DNA from: Nonomuraea sp. NEAU-A123
GTDB lineage: Bacteria; Actinomycetota; Actinomycetes; Streptosporangiales; Streptosporangiaceae
Reading direction: 5' to 3'
NCBI RefSeq assembly: GCF_018603905.1
Contig: NZ_JAHFZZ010000022.1
Span: 1-64,000 of the forward strand
DNA: 64,000 nucleotides
This document shows positions 43,364 to 51,418 of the stretch, piece after piece. The position numbers and the translations under genes are program-made. Position 1 is the first letter of the stretch; every line of letters begins with the position of its first letter. The notes beneath the pieces were generated by a model. The model searched no databases. It saw only the letters and a program-made list of their open reading frames with translations, and was not told the DNA's origin.

Positions 43364-45982
43364 TTACCCCCGTAGATCCAGTGCGATGTCGAGGGCCGGC
43401 GCCGAGTGCGTGAGCGCTCCCACCGCAAGGTAGTCAACGCCAGTTTCGGCTACATCACGGGCCGATTCCAAGGTCAACCCCCCACTCGCCTCAAGCTTCG
43501 CCCGATTTCTCACCATGTGGACGGCTTGGGCGGTCTCCTCGACCGTGAAGTTGTCGAGCAGGATCTCCTCGGCGCCTTCTTCGAGCACCGGAGCGAGCTG
43601 GTCGATCCGGTCCACCTCCACCTCGATCGGCAGTTCCGGATAGCGCTCTCTCACCGCGCGGAACGCCTCGGCCACACCTCCGGCGGCCACCACGTGGTTG
43701 TCCTTGATCAGTGCCGCGTCCGACAGGGACATCCGGTGGTTGACGCCGCCGCCGCAGCGCACCGCGTACTTCTCCAGCGCCCGCAGCCCGGGCAGCGTCT
43801 TGCGGCTGTCGCGCACCCTGGCCCGGGTGCCGCTGATCTCCTCGACCCATCTGCCGGTCAGCGTGGCGATGCCCGACAGGTGCGTGAGCAGGTTGAGCGC
43901 GGTGCGTTCCGCCGTCAGCAGGCCCCTGACCGGCCCCTCCACGGTCATCAGCACGTCGCCCGCCCGGACGTGCTCGCCGTCCTTGGCCTTTCGCTCGGTA
44001 CGGGCGGCGCCCAGCCGGACGAACACGGCCTCGGCGACGGCCAGCCCGGCGACGATGCCGTCCTTGCGGGCCACCACGTCCGCGATCGCGCGCTGCTCCG
44101 CCGGGATGGTGGCCAGGCTCGTCACGTCGCCCGCCTCCTGCAGGTCCTCGTCGAGGGCCCGGTCGATCAGCGCGTCGATCCCCTCCGGGTCCAGCCCGGC
44201 GGCGGCGAGCTCCTGCGCCAGTCGCGGCGGCGTGGTGTCGCCGTGCGGCGTGTACGTCATCCGCGGCCCCTCTTCGGTCAGGGTCACGTCCAGGTGGCCC
44301 AGCCATTCATTGTCGTCCCGCTCGGGAAAGTCCTCACGCCAGTGCGAGCCGCGGGTCTCCAGCCGGGCCCGGGCCGCGCCCACCAGCACGGTGGCGATGG
44401 TCAGCAGGTTCGTGGCCTCCCACGACTCGGTGCACGGGAGCACCTGGACCGGGGTCCAGCGGGCGTCGAGGAGCGCTCGTGCCGTCTCCGCGAGCGACTC
44501 GCGGCTACGCAGCACGCTCGCTCCCCCGCTCATCCGGGCCTGGACCCTGGCCCGGATCCTCGGGTCGGCCAGACCCGTCACCGCCCGGCCCGCGACCACC
44601 TCACCCGGCCCCAACCGCCCCGCAGCCGCCAGCCGCCCCGGGGCCGTCACGTCTGGCACCGCCGGGATCGCGGCCGCTGCGCCCGATCCCGCCCTTGCCG
44701 TCGCGGACTCCTCGGCGTCGCGTTCCGCGTAGATGTCCGCGGCGATGCGCTCGGCGAAGACCAGGCCCTCCAGCAGCGAGTTGGAGGCGAGCCTGTTCGC
44801 GCCGTGCACGCCCGTGCAGGCGACCTCGCCGCACGCGTACAGGCCCTCGATGGAGGTACGGCCGTGCAGATCGGTCCTGACCCCGCCGCTCGCGTAGTGG
44901 GCGGCGGGGGCGACGGGGATGGGCTCGGTGGCCGGGTCGATGCCGTGCTCGCGGCAGACCGCGTAGATCGTGGGGAAGCGGGACTTCCACCTGTCCTCGC
45001 CGAAGTGGCGGCCGTCGAGGAAGACGTGGCTCTGCCCGCTTTCGCGTATGGTCCGCATGATGGCCTTGGCGACCACGTCGCGCGGCGCCAGGTCGGCCAG
45101 CTCGTGCACGCCGCTCATGAACGCGCGGCCCTCGTGGTCGATCAGGAAGGCGCCCTCGCCCCTGACCGCCTCGGAGATCAACGGCTGCTGCCCGGTCGAC
45201 TCCTCGCCGAGCCACAGCACCGTGGGATGGAACTGGACGAACTCGATGTCGCGCACCACGGCCCCCGCCCTGAGCGCGAGCGCGACGCCGTCGCCGGTGG
45301 AGACGCCGGGATTCGTGGTGGAGGCGTACACCTGCCCCATGCCGCCGGTGGCCAGCACGACCGCCCGCGCGTGCACCGCGCCCACGCCGTCGCGTGCGCC
45401 CTCGCCCATGACGTGCAATGTCACGCCCCTGGCCCGGCCGCGCGCGTCCGTCAGCAGGTCGAGGACCAGCGCGTGCTCGATGACCTCCACCGAGCCCGCT
45501 CTGACCGCCTCGACCAGCGCCCGCTGCACCTCGGCGCCGGTGGCGTCGCCGCCCGCGTGCACGATCCTGTCGCGCCGGTGGCCGCCTTCCCTGGTCAGCT
45601 GGAGCTCACCGTCGGGGGTCCGGTCGAACCGGGCGCCGCGCTCCATCAACCGCCGCAGCGCCCCCGGCCCCTCGGTCACCAGCGTCCGTACGGCCCGTAC
45701 GTCGCACAGGCCCACCCCGGCGACCAAGGTGTCGTTCAGATGCTCGTCGGGGCTGTCGCGCGGGTCGAGCACCGCCGCGATCCCGCCCTGAGCCCAGCGG
45801 GTGGACCCGGACGAGAGCACGTCCTTGGTGACGACGAGGACCTTGGCCGCGGGATCCAGCTCGGTGTAGCGCAGGGCTACGGTCAGCCCTGCGATGCCGG
45901 AGCCCACGACGACCACGTCGGCCTCGGCGATCCAGCCGGGATCGGGGGCCGTCAGTCGGAGGGGAATCGCCGGTGCGCTCAT
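43364..45982 (-). CDS. nadBC: L-aspartate oxidase - nicotinate-nucleotide pyrophosphorylase fusion (NadB-NadC)
   Basis: A single 872-codon frame for two steps of NAD synthesis. Residues 1 to about 575 are L-aspartate oxidase: FAD motif DVVVVGSGIAGLTVAL, RWAQGGIAAVLD, TNPGVSTGDGVALALRAGA and GANRLASNSLLEGLVF. Residues about 585-872 are quinolinate phosphoribosyltransferase: DRALDEDLQEAGDVTS, AERTALNLLTHLSGIAT, the KTLPGLRALEKYAVRCGGG motif and NHRMSLSDAALIKDNH. No stop separates them. An internal ATG (codon 575, at 44260) with GAGGGG upstream might also yield free NadC. nadA is not in the window. The fusion lies where panD sits in mycobacteria. Confidence 0.93.
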   Translation of the reverse strand: MSAPAIPLRLTAPDPGWIAEADVVVVGSGIAGLTVALRYTELDPAAKVLVVTKDVLSSGSTRWAQGGIAAVLDPRDSPDEHLNDTLVAGVGLCDVRAVRTLVTEGPGALRRLMERGARFDRTPDGELQLTREGGHRRDRIVHAGGDATGAEVQRALVEAVRAGSVEVIEHALVLDLLTDARGRARGVTLHVMGEGARDGVGAVHARAVVLATGGMGQVYASTTNPGVSTGDGVALALRAGAVVRDIEFVQFHPTVLWLGEESTGQQPLISEAVRGEGAFLIDHEGRAFMSGVHELADLAPRDVVAKAIMRTIRESGQSHVFLDGRHFGEDRWKSRFPTIYAVCREHGIDPATEPIPVAPAAHYASGGVRTDLHGRTSIEGLYACGEVACTGVHGANRLASNSLLEGLVFAERIAADIYAERDAEESATARAGSGAAAAIPAVPDVTAPGRLAAAGRLGPGEVVAGRAVTGLADPRIRARVQARMSGGASVLRSRESLAETARALLDARWTPVQVLPCTESWEATNLLTIATVLVGAARARLETRGSHWREDFPERDDNEWLGHLDVTLTEEGPRMTYTPHGDTTPPRLAQELAAAGLDPEGIDALIDRALDEDLQEAGDVTSLATIPAEQRAIADVVARKDGIVAGLAVAEAVFVRLGAARTERKAKDGEHVRAGDVLMTVEGPVRGLLTAERTALNLLTHLSGIATLTGRWVEEISGTRARVRDSRKTLPGLRALEKYAVRCGGGVNHRMSLSDAALIKDNHVVAAGGVAEAFRAVRERYPELPIEVEVDRIDQLAPVLEEGAEEILLDNFTVEETAQAVHMVRNRAKLEASGGLTLESARDVAETGVDYLAVGALTHSAPALDIALDLRG

Positions 45983-46011
45983 GGAGTCTCCTCATAGAGG
46001 CGATTTCGTCA

Positions 46012-46242
46012 CTATGACGATAACGCCCTTGGAGGATGCGATGATTCCGGGGGGTGGGTCACTGGCGGCGCATAAGCTCCTCCCGCGTTGACCTGGACGC
46101 GGTCCTCCAGATACGCGAAATGGCGCGGCGAGGCCTCACCCCGGCCGAGCGCGTCGGCGTGCTGGGCGAGCCGGAGGAGTTCGTCACGCGACTCGTCGTC
46201 GGTGATTCTTCGACGCTGATCTGGGAGGAAACCCCCGGTCAA
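46012..46242 (-). CDS. Small ORF coupled to panC
   Basis: A 76-codon frame with GC-rich third positions typical of real genes, at least from 46242 to about 46110 (DDESRDELLRLAQHADALGRGEASPRHFAYLEDRVQVNAG). The only start near the panC end is TTG 46242, whose TTGA overlaps the panC TGA, suggesting translational coupling. Predicted helical and acidic; no family recognised. It lies between panC and nadBC on the same strand. The last 20 residues are Pro/Ser-rich and may be unstructured. Confidence 0.5.
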   Translation of the reverse strand: MTGGFLPDQRRRITDDESRDELLRLAQHADALGRGEASPRHFAYLEDRVQVNAGGAYAPPVTHPPESSHPPRALSS

Positions 46243-47075
46243 GCAGGGCGCAGCGGCAGGACGACATTGTCGATCAGCCGGGTGGTGCCGACTTTGGCGG
46301 CGACCGCGAGCACCGCCTCGCCCTGGTAGGACTCGTTCACCTCGGCGAACGTGGCCGGATCGACGAGTACCAGGTAGTCGAGCGCGAGCCGGGGCGCCGC
46401 GGCCTCGAGCACGGCCAGCGCCGCCGCGCGGATCTTCGACGGGACGGACTCCGCCGCGCCCGCCCGCAGAGCCGTGGAGAGCGCGAGGGCGACCTGCCGC
46501 TCGTCGGCGGACAGGTAGCGGTTGCGGCTCGACAGCGCCAGGCCGTCGGGCTCGCGGACCGTGGGGGCGCCGACGATGTCGATCGGCAGGTCGAGGTCGG
46601 CGACCATCCTGCGGATCATGGCGAGCTGTTGGGCGTCCTTCTGACCGAAGATCGCCACGTCGGGCTGGACGAGGTTGAACAGCTTGAGCACGACCGTGAG
46701 CACGCCGTCGAAGTGGCCGGGCCGGACCGCGCCCTCGACGATCGTGCCCATCTCCCCGGACCGGACGCTGACCTGGCGGTCGGGGGGATACATGTCGTCG
46801 GCGGCCGGAGCGAAAACGACGTCCGCGCCTTCGGCCCGGCACGCCTCCAGGTCCGCGTCAAACGTCCGTGGATAGCGTGAAAAATCCTCGTTTGGGGAGA
46901 ATTGCAGGGGGTTGACGAAGATGCTGACCACGATCTGGTCGGCGCGGGCGCGGGCCTCGCGGATCAGTGAGCGGTGGCCCTCGTGCAGCGCGCCCATCGT
47001 GGGCACCAGGGCGACGCTCCCCTGGCCGCGTGCTTTGACCAGGTCAATGCGGTTTCTGGCGACGATCAGGTCCAT
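46239..47075 (-). CDS. panC: Pantothenate synthetase
   Basis: A 278-residue ATP-dependent ligase joining pantoate and beta-alanine. Motifs VALVPTMGALHEGHRSLIREA (HIGH-like), VVSIFVNPLQFSPNEDFSRYPR, AIFGQKDAQQLAMIRRMV, PTVREPDGLALSSRNRYLS (with the KMSKS-like SSRN). Overlaps the upstream DUF2520 gene by 10 nt. Beta-alanine normally comes from PanD, but panD is not present at this locus. Confidence 0.97.
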   Translation of the reverse strand: MDLIVARNRIDLVKARGQGSVALVPTMGALHEGHRSLIREARARADQIVVSIFVNPLQFSPNEDFSRYPRTFDADLEACRAEGADVVFAPAADDMYPPDRQVSVRSGEMGTIVEGAVRPGHFDGVLTVVLKLFNLVQPDVAIFGQKDAQQLAMIRRMVADLDLPIDIVGAPTVREPDGLALSSRNRYLSADERQVALALSTALRAGAAESVPSKIRAAALAVLEAAAPRLALDYLVLVDPATFAEVNESYQGEAVLAVAAKVGTTRLIDNVVLPLRPA

Positions 47076-47965
47076 ATGTTGCCTCCGAGCGCGTCGAGCA
47101 GGCGCTCGGCCTCTTCGGGCTTCAGCAGCCCCGCGGCGAGCGCGCGGTCCGCGGTGAGCCTAGCGAGGGCGATGTAGGCGTCGGCCGCCTCGGGGGCGGC
47201 CAGGATCAGCGCGTCGACGTGCTTGCGCACGGTGCCCGCGTCACCCCGCACCACGGGACCGGTCAGCCCGGCGATGCCGAGCCGCAGCACGTTGTCGAGC
47301 GCCGCGCCGAGCAGTGGGCCGAGCATGATGCCCGGATGTTCGACGCCGATCCCCCGCAGCAGCTCCTGCGACTCGGCGATGAGCGTGACCATGTGGTTGG
47401 CCGCCCCGGCCAGGGCCGCGTGGTAGAGGGCACGGTCGGCCTCGGCGATCCAGACCGGCTCGCCGCCCATCTCGATGACCAGGGCCTCGGCGATGGGCCT
47501 GAGCGGATCGGGCGCCGTCACGCCGAACGAGATGCCGGTGATGCGGTTGAGGTCGTCGTCCCGCCCGGTGAACGTCATCACCGGATGGAGCGCGAGCGGC
47601 AGCGCGCCCGCCCTGGCGGCCGGGTCGAGCACCGACAGCCCGTACGCGCCGCTGGTGTGCACGAGCAGCTTGCCCTGCAAGTCCGCGCCGGTCGTCGCCA
47701 GACCGTTGACCAGATCGGGCAGCGCGTCGTCGGGCACGGTGAGCAGGATCAGCTCAGCGGCCTTGACGACCTCCTCCGGCCGGGTCGGCTGCACGCCGAG
47801 CCGCTTCGCCGCCCACCGGTGCGAGGCGTCCGAAACTCCGCTGGCGGCGACCACGTGGTGCCCGGCTTGCGCCAGTGCGGCACCGAGCACCGAACCCACC
47901 TTGCCCGCGCCCAGCACACCCACGGCCAACCGCCCCGGGCGATCCCCTGCGTCCATGACGTCCAC
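47066..47965 (-). CDS. Rossmann-like and DUF2520 domain protein
   Basis: A 299-residue NAD(P)-binding protein equivalent to mycobacterial Rv3603c. N-terminal Rossmann fold with VGVLGAGKVGSVLGAALAQAGH and the VPDDALPDLV segment; C-terminal DUF2520 helical dehydrogenase-like domain (YHAALAGAANHMVTLIAES). Conserved directly upstream of panC in actinobacteria, which suggests a ketopantoate-reductase-like or related role in pantothenate synthesis; not proven. ATG 47965 (or 47956) is the start. Confidence 0.88.
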   Translation of the reverse strand: MDVMDAGDRPGRLAVGVLGAGKVGSVLGAALAQAGHHVVAASGVSDASHRWAAKRLGVQPTRPEEVVKAAELILLTVPDDALPDLVNGLATTGADLQGKLLVHTSGAYGLSVLDPAARAGALPLALHPVMTFTGRDDDLNRITGISFGVTAPDPLRPIAEALVIEMGGEPVWIAEADRALYHAALAGAANHMVTLIAESQELLRGIGVEHPGIMLGPLLGAALDNVLRLGIAGLTGPVVRGDAGTVRKHVDALILAAPEAADAYIALARLTADRALAAGLLKPEEAERLLDALGGNIWT

Positions 47966-48239
47966 CCCTGTCGACCCGATGGCACTGCCGCCCAGCGTAA
48001 CGGCCGTACGAGACTACGTACGTGACCAGGCCTTTGCTGCATGTTGAGTTACCGACAAATGGGACAAGGGCATACAAAAGCGTGCACCCCCTGTCGGAAG
48101 AGATGAGGAGAGGGGTCATCGCATTGGTGGCGGGCGCCGAGTCTGCGACCCGACGCCCGCGTAGAAATGCGAGCCTCTTGGAGGTGTGGACTTGGCCGGC
48201 CAGGTCCTGATTTCGGCGAGCCATGAGATAGTCCAGGGC
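47966..48239. other. Divergent intergenic region
   Basis: Holds the promoters for the DUF2520-panC operon (leftward) and the MidA-like gene (rightward). A 21-codon frame starting ATG 48040 reads MLSYRQMGQG... and a palindrome-like CGTACGAGACTACGTACG lies near 48006. No RNA family recognised. Confidence 0.4.
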
Positions 48240-49202
48240 ATGTGGCTCACCTGGCGCGCCGCTATGCGGCACGCGCTTTATGACGAGGACGGTTTCTACC
48301 TTCGCGAGCGCCCTTCGGGCCACTTCCGTACTTCGGTCAGCGCCTCGGCCGCCTTCGCCGAGGCGGTTCTGGCGCTGCTGACCCAGGTCGACGCCGAGCT
48401 CGGCGCGCCGGACCGCCTCGACCTGGTCGACATCGGCGCGGGAGAGGGCGTCCTGGTCGCCCGCGTGCTCGACGCCGCCGACCCCGCGCTGCGCGCCCGG
48501 CTCAACATCACCGCCGTCGACCTCTCGCCCCGGCCCGACGGCCTGCCCGAGAGCATCGCCTGGCGCTCCCGGATCCCGTACGGCATCACTGGGCTGGCGA
48601 TCGCCAACGAGTGGCTGGACAACATCCCGCTCGACGTGGCGGAGCAGACGGCCGAGGGGCCGCGGCTGGTTCTGGTCGAGACCAAGACGGGTGAGGAACG
48701 GCTGGGCGACCCGGTGCTCGGCACCGACCGCGCCTGGCTCGACCGGTGGTGGCCGCTGGGCCGCATCGGTTCGCGGGGGGAGATCGGGTGCCCTCGGGAC
48801 GCCGCCTGGGGGGCGGTTCTGACCCGGCTCAGCAGGGGGCGCGCGGTGGCCATTGATTATGCACACCCTGTGGATAACCGCCCCTGTCACGGCACGCTCA
48901 CCGGGTACCGCGACGGTGCGGTCGTGGCCGCCATACCCGACGGGACCTGCGACATCACCGCGCACGTGGCGCTCGACGCGTGCGCCGAGGCCGGTCGGCG
49001 GGCCGGTGCGATATCCACAGGCTTGTCCACACAGCGTGATGCGCTAGGGGCTCTGGGGGTCACCGGCACACGTCCGCCCATCGACCTCGCGCACATCGAT
49101 CCGCCGGGCTATCTCCAGGCCCTGGCCCGGGCCTCGGAGGAGGGCGAGCTGATCGACGCGAAGGGTCTCGGCGGCTTCGGCTGGCTCACCCAGGACCGCT
49201 GA
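48240..49202 (+). CDS. MidA-family SAM-dependent methyltransferase
   Basis: A 320-residue protein of the MidA/NDUFAF7 family (DUF185). MWLTWRAAMRHALYDEDGFYLRE matches the usual start; GHFRTSVSASAAFAEAV, motif I VDIGAGEGVLVARVL, NEWLDNIPLDVAE and the late RRAGAISTGLSTQRDALGALG are all characteristic. In eukaryotes NDUFAF7 dimethylates an arginine of the complex I 49-kDa subunit (NuoD equivalent); an orphan nuoD lies 4.2 kb downstream. An in-frame GTG at 48186 would add 18 residues but lies only 1 nt after its GGAGG, so ATG 48240 is preferred. Confidence 0.82.
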   Translation: MWLTWRAAMRHALYDEDGFYLRERPSGHFRTSVSASAAFAEAVLALLTQVDAELGAPDRLDLVDIGAGEGVLVARVLDAADPALRARLNITAVDLSPRPDGLPESIAWRSRIPYGITGLAIANEWLDNIPLDVAEQTAEGPRLVLVETKTGEERLGDPVLGTDRAWLDRWWPLGRIGSRGEIGCPRDAAWGAVLTRLSRGRAVAIDYAHPVDNRPCHGTLTGYRDGAVVAAIPDGTCDITAHVALDACAEAGRRAGAISTGLSTQRDALGALGVTGTRPPIDLAHIDPPGYLQALARASEEGELIDAKGLGGFGWLTQDR

Positions 49203-49233
49203 CCCCGCCTGTTCGGACGGCTCGCCCGGGGGG

Positions 49234-50424
49234 CTAGCCGGTCGTGAGGTCGAGGGACTCCAGGCCGCGGATGACATAGCCCGGCTTCCACTCCGGCTCG
49301 CTGACGAGCTCCAGCTTCGGCGCCCGCTCCAGCAGGGCGCCGAACGACTCGATCAGTTCGATGCGGGCCAACGGGGCACCGAGGCAGAAGTGGATCCCCG
49401 CCCCGAACGAGATGTGCGGGTTCTCCGGCCGCCCGACGTCGAGCCGGTCCGGGTCGTCGAACACCGTCTCGTCCCGGTTGGCCGAGCCGAACAGCAGCGC
49501 CACCTCGGCCCCGCGCGGGATCTCGACCCCGTGCACCTCGATGTCCTCCAGCACCCACCGCTCGAACATCTGCAGCGGGGTGTCCCAGCGCATCAGCTCC
49601 TCGACGGCCGTGGGCAGCAGGCTCCGGTCCGCGCGCAGCCGGGCCAGCTCGGCGGGGTTCCGGAACAGGGACCACCAGCCGTTGCCGGTCACGTTCACGG
49701 TCGCCTCGTGACCGGCGTTGAGCAGCAGCACGCAGGTGCCGACCAGCTCGTCCTCGGTGAGCTCGTCGATCGCCGAGAGCGCGCTGATCAGGTCGTCGCC
49801 CGGCCGCACGGCGCGCTCGCGCGCCAGGTCCGCGAGGTAGGCGGCGAACTCCGCCGCCGCGTTGGCGGCCACGTGCTGCGACTCCAGGCTCGGGTTCAGC
49901 TCGTACATCCGGCAGATGTCGGCCGACCAGGGGCGCAGCAGGTGCCGGTCCGCCTCGGGCACGCCGAGCATCTCCGCGATGACGGTCACCGGCAGCGGCT
50001 CGGCCACCTCGGCTATCAGGTCGCCGCCGCCCTTCTCGACGTACGCGCCGACCAGGCCCTCCGCGATCGACCTGACCCGGGGGCGCAGCGACTCGACCAT
50101 GCGCGGCGTGAACGCCTTGGAGACCAGGCGGCGCAGCCTGGTGTGCACCGGCGGCTCGACGTCGAGCATGCCCGCCCTGATCACCCGCCAGAACGGCTCC
50201 TGGAACTCCGGTTCGGCCGGCCTGCCGAACTCCTCGTGCGTGGCCACGTGCAGGTAGGAGCGGCCCAGGCGGCGGTCTCTGAGCAGCGCGTTCACGTCCG
50301 CGTGCCGGGAGATCAGCCACTGTCCCGTCGGCTCGAAGTAGCTGACGGGCGCATCACGCCTCAGCGCCGCGTAGGCGCCGTACGGATAGGCGACAAAATC
50401 CGGATTCCAGGGGTCGAAGCGCAC
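49234..50424 (-). CDS. Cytochrome P450
   Basis: A 396-residue soluble class I P450. I-helix LLLNAGHEATVNV (the oxygen-binding A-G-x-E-T/A pattern), K-helix ExxR in AVEELMR, and the haem loop FGAGIHFCLGAPLAR with the axial Cys. ATG 50424 starts MRFDPWNPDFVAYPYGAYAAL, a usual bacterial P450 opening. No ferredoxin or reductase gene lies nearby and no biosynthetic cluster is present, so substrate and redox partner are unknown. Starts 9 nt downstream of the terC stop, on the same strand. Confidence 0.95.
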   Translation of the reverse strand: MRFDPWNPDFVAYPYGAYAALRRDAPVSYFEPTGQWLISRHADVNALLRDRRLGRSYLHVATHEEFGRPAEPEFQEPFWRVIRAGMLDVEPPVHTRLRRLVSKAFTPRMVESLRPRVRSIAEGLVGAYVEKGGGDLIAEVAEPLPVTVIAEMLGVPEADRHLLRPWSADICRMYELNPSLESQHVAANAAAEFAAYLADLARERAVRPGDDLISALSAIDELTEDELVGTCVLLLNAGHEATVNVTGNGWWSLFRNPAELARLRADRSLLPTAVEELMRWDTPLQMFERWVLEDIEVHGVEIPRGAEVALLFGSANRDETVFDDPDRLDVGRPENPHISFGAGIHFCLGAPLARIELIESFGALLERAPKLELVSEPEWKPGYVIRGLESLDLTTG

Positions 50425-50433
50425 TATTTCATC

Positions 50434-51159
50434 TTATGAGGAGGCTTGCTTGGCATGCCTGCCGCGCATCCGGATGTTGAGCAGCTCCACGACGACCGAG
50501 AAGGCCATCGCGAAGTAGATGTAGCCCTTCGAGATGTGCTGGCCGAGCCCCTCAGCGATGAGCACCACCCCGATCAGCACCAGGAACGCCAGAGCCAGCA
50601 TCTTGATGCTCGGATGCTTGTCCACGAACCTGCTGATCGGCCCCGACGCGAACAGCATGACCAACACCGCCACGATCACCGCGGCGATCATCACGCCGAG
50701 CTCGTCCACCATGCCCACGGCGGTGATCACCGAGTCGAGCGAGAACACCACGTCCAGCACCATGATCTGCGCGATCACCGAGGCGAACGACGTGACGGCC
50801 CGCGTCTTGCCGTCCTCCTCCTTCAGCTCCATGCTGTGCCCGATCTCGGTGACGCTCTTGGCCAGCAGGAACAGCCCGCCCAGCAGCAGGATCAGATCGC
50901 GCCCCGATATCTCGTGGCCGAAGACCTCGAACAGCGGCGCGGTCAGCCGCACCACCCACGACAACGCCAGCAGCAGGAGCAGCCGGCTGATCAGCGCCGC
51001 GCCCAGGCCCATGACGCGGGCCCTGTCACGCTGCTCCGGCGGCAGCTTCCCGGCCAGGATGGAGATGAAGATGATGTTGTCGATGCCGAGCACGATCTCC
51101 AGTGCGACCAGGGTGAAAAACCCGATCCAGATCTGAGGGTCAGTCACCCAGTCCAGCAT
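50434..51159 (-). CDS. TerC family integral membrane protein
   Basis: A 241-residue membrane protein with seven predicted helices. ALEIVLGIDNIIFISILAGKLP and VVFSLDSVITAVGMVDEL each carry the conserved Asp pairs of TerC proteins that coordinate metal, and VDKHPSIKMLALAFLVLIG is typical. Members export Mn2+ or protect against tellurite; in bacteria several are manganese exporters at the Sec translocon. No other ter genes are present. Probably co-transcribed with the P450. Confidence 0.92.
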   Translation of the reverse strand: MLDWVTDPQIWIGFFTLVALEIVLGIDNIIFISILAGKLPPEQRDRARVMGLGAALISRLLLLLALSWVVRLTAPLFEVFGHEISGRDLILLLGGLFLLAKSVTEIGHSMELKEEDGKTRAVTSFASVIAQIMVLDVVFSLDSVITAVGMVDELGVMIAAVIVAVLVMLFASGPISRFVDKHPSIKMLALAFLVLIGVVLIAEGLGQHISKGYIYFAMAFSVVVELLNIRMRGRHAKQASS

Positions 51160-51220
51160 TAGTACTCCTCACAGCAGGGGTTTCAGGTACCAACGAGGCA
51201 ACGGCCGCAGAAGTTCGCCG

Positions 51221-51251
51221 TTGTGATTGATGGCCGAGTGTCGGTTATAGT
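51221..51251 (+). promoter_or_regulatory. Promoter of the SAM-IV riboswitch transcript
   Basis: TTGTGA (51221-51226) and TATAGT (51246-51251) with a 19-bp spacer; predicted start near 51258, 3 nt before the riboswitch. Confidence 0.6.
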
Positions 51252-51260
51252 GCGGGTGTA

Positions 51261-51377
51261 GGTCATGAGTGCCAGCGCACAGCCCCGGCTTGCTGGCCGG
51301 CAACCCTCGCGTCCGCGGCGGGGTGCCCCGGGTGAAGACCTGGTCCGTCACGAGGTGTGGCGGGCAAGCGCGGGCTC
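51261..51377 (+). ncRNA. SAM-IV riboswitch
   Basis: Nearly identical in its core to characterised mycobacterial and Streptomyces SAM-IV aptamers: GGTCATGAGTGCCAGCG at the start, GCCCCGGCTTGCTGGCCGGC, CAACCCTCG, GCGGGGTGCCCCGGGTGA, then AAGACCTGG and the closing GGCAAGCGCGGGCTC. Binding of S-adenosylmethionine normally lowers expression of the following gene. The downstream 51382-51418 hairpin covers the ribosome binding site and is a likely expression platform. Confidence 0.95.
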
Positions 51378-51381
51378 ACTG

Positions 51382-51418
51382 GGCGCTCCAGGGGTCCGAT
51401 GTCCCCAGGAGGTGCGCC
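51382..51418 (+). promoter_or_regulatory. RBS-sequestering hairpin (expression platform of SAM-IV riboswitch)
   Basis: GGCGC (51382-51386) pairs with GCGCC (51414-51418), CTCC can pair with GGAG of the ribosome binding site AGGAGG (51407-51412), and GGGG/CCCC (51391-51394, 51403-51406) forms the inner stem. The ATG at 51419 follows at once, so the structure would hide the translation start. Confidence 0.6.

Noticed and set aside
43406..45997. 863-residue plus-strand frame opposite nadBC
   Set aside because: Pure antisense shadow of the nadB-nadC frame; no domain and extreme Arg/His/Gly content.
48040..48106. 21-codon ORF starting MLSYRQMGQG upstream of the MidA gene
   Set aside because: No supporting conservation or ribosome binding site visible; noted only within the intergenic entry.
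51300..51417. Coding extension of the aminotransferase upstream of ATG 51419
   Set aside because: The region is the SAM-IV riboswitch; the in-frame open reading is accidental.
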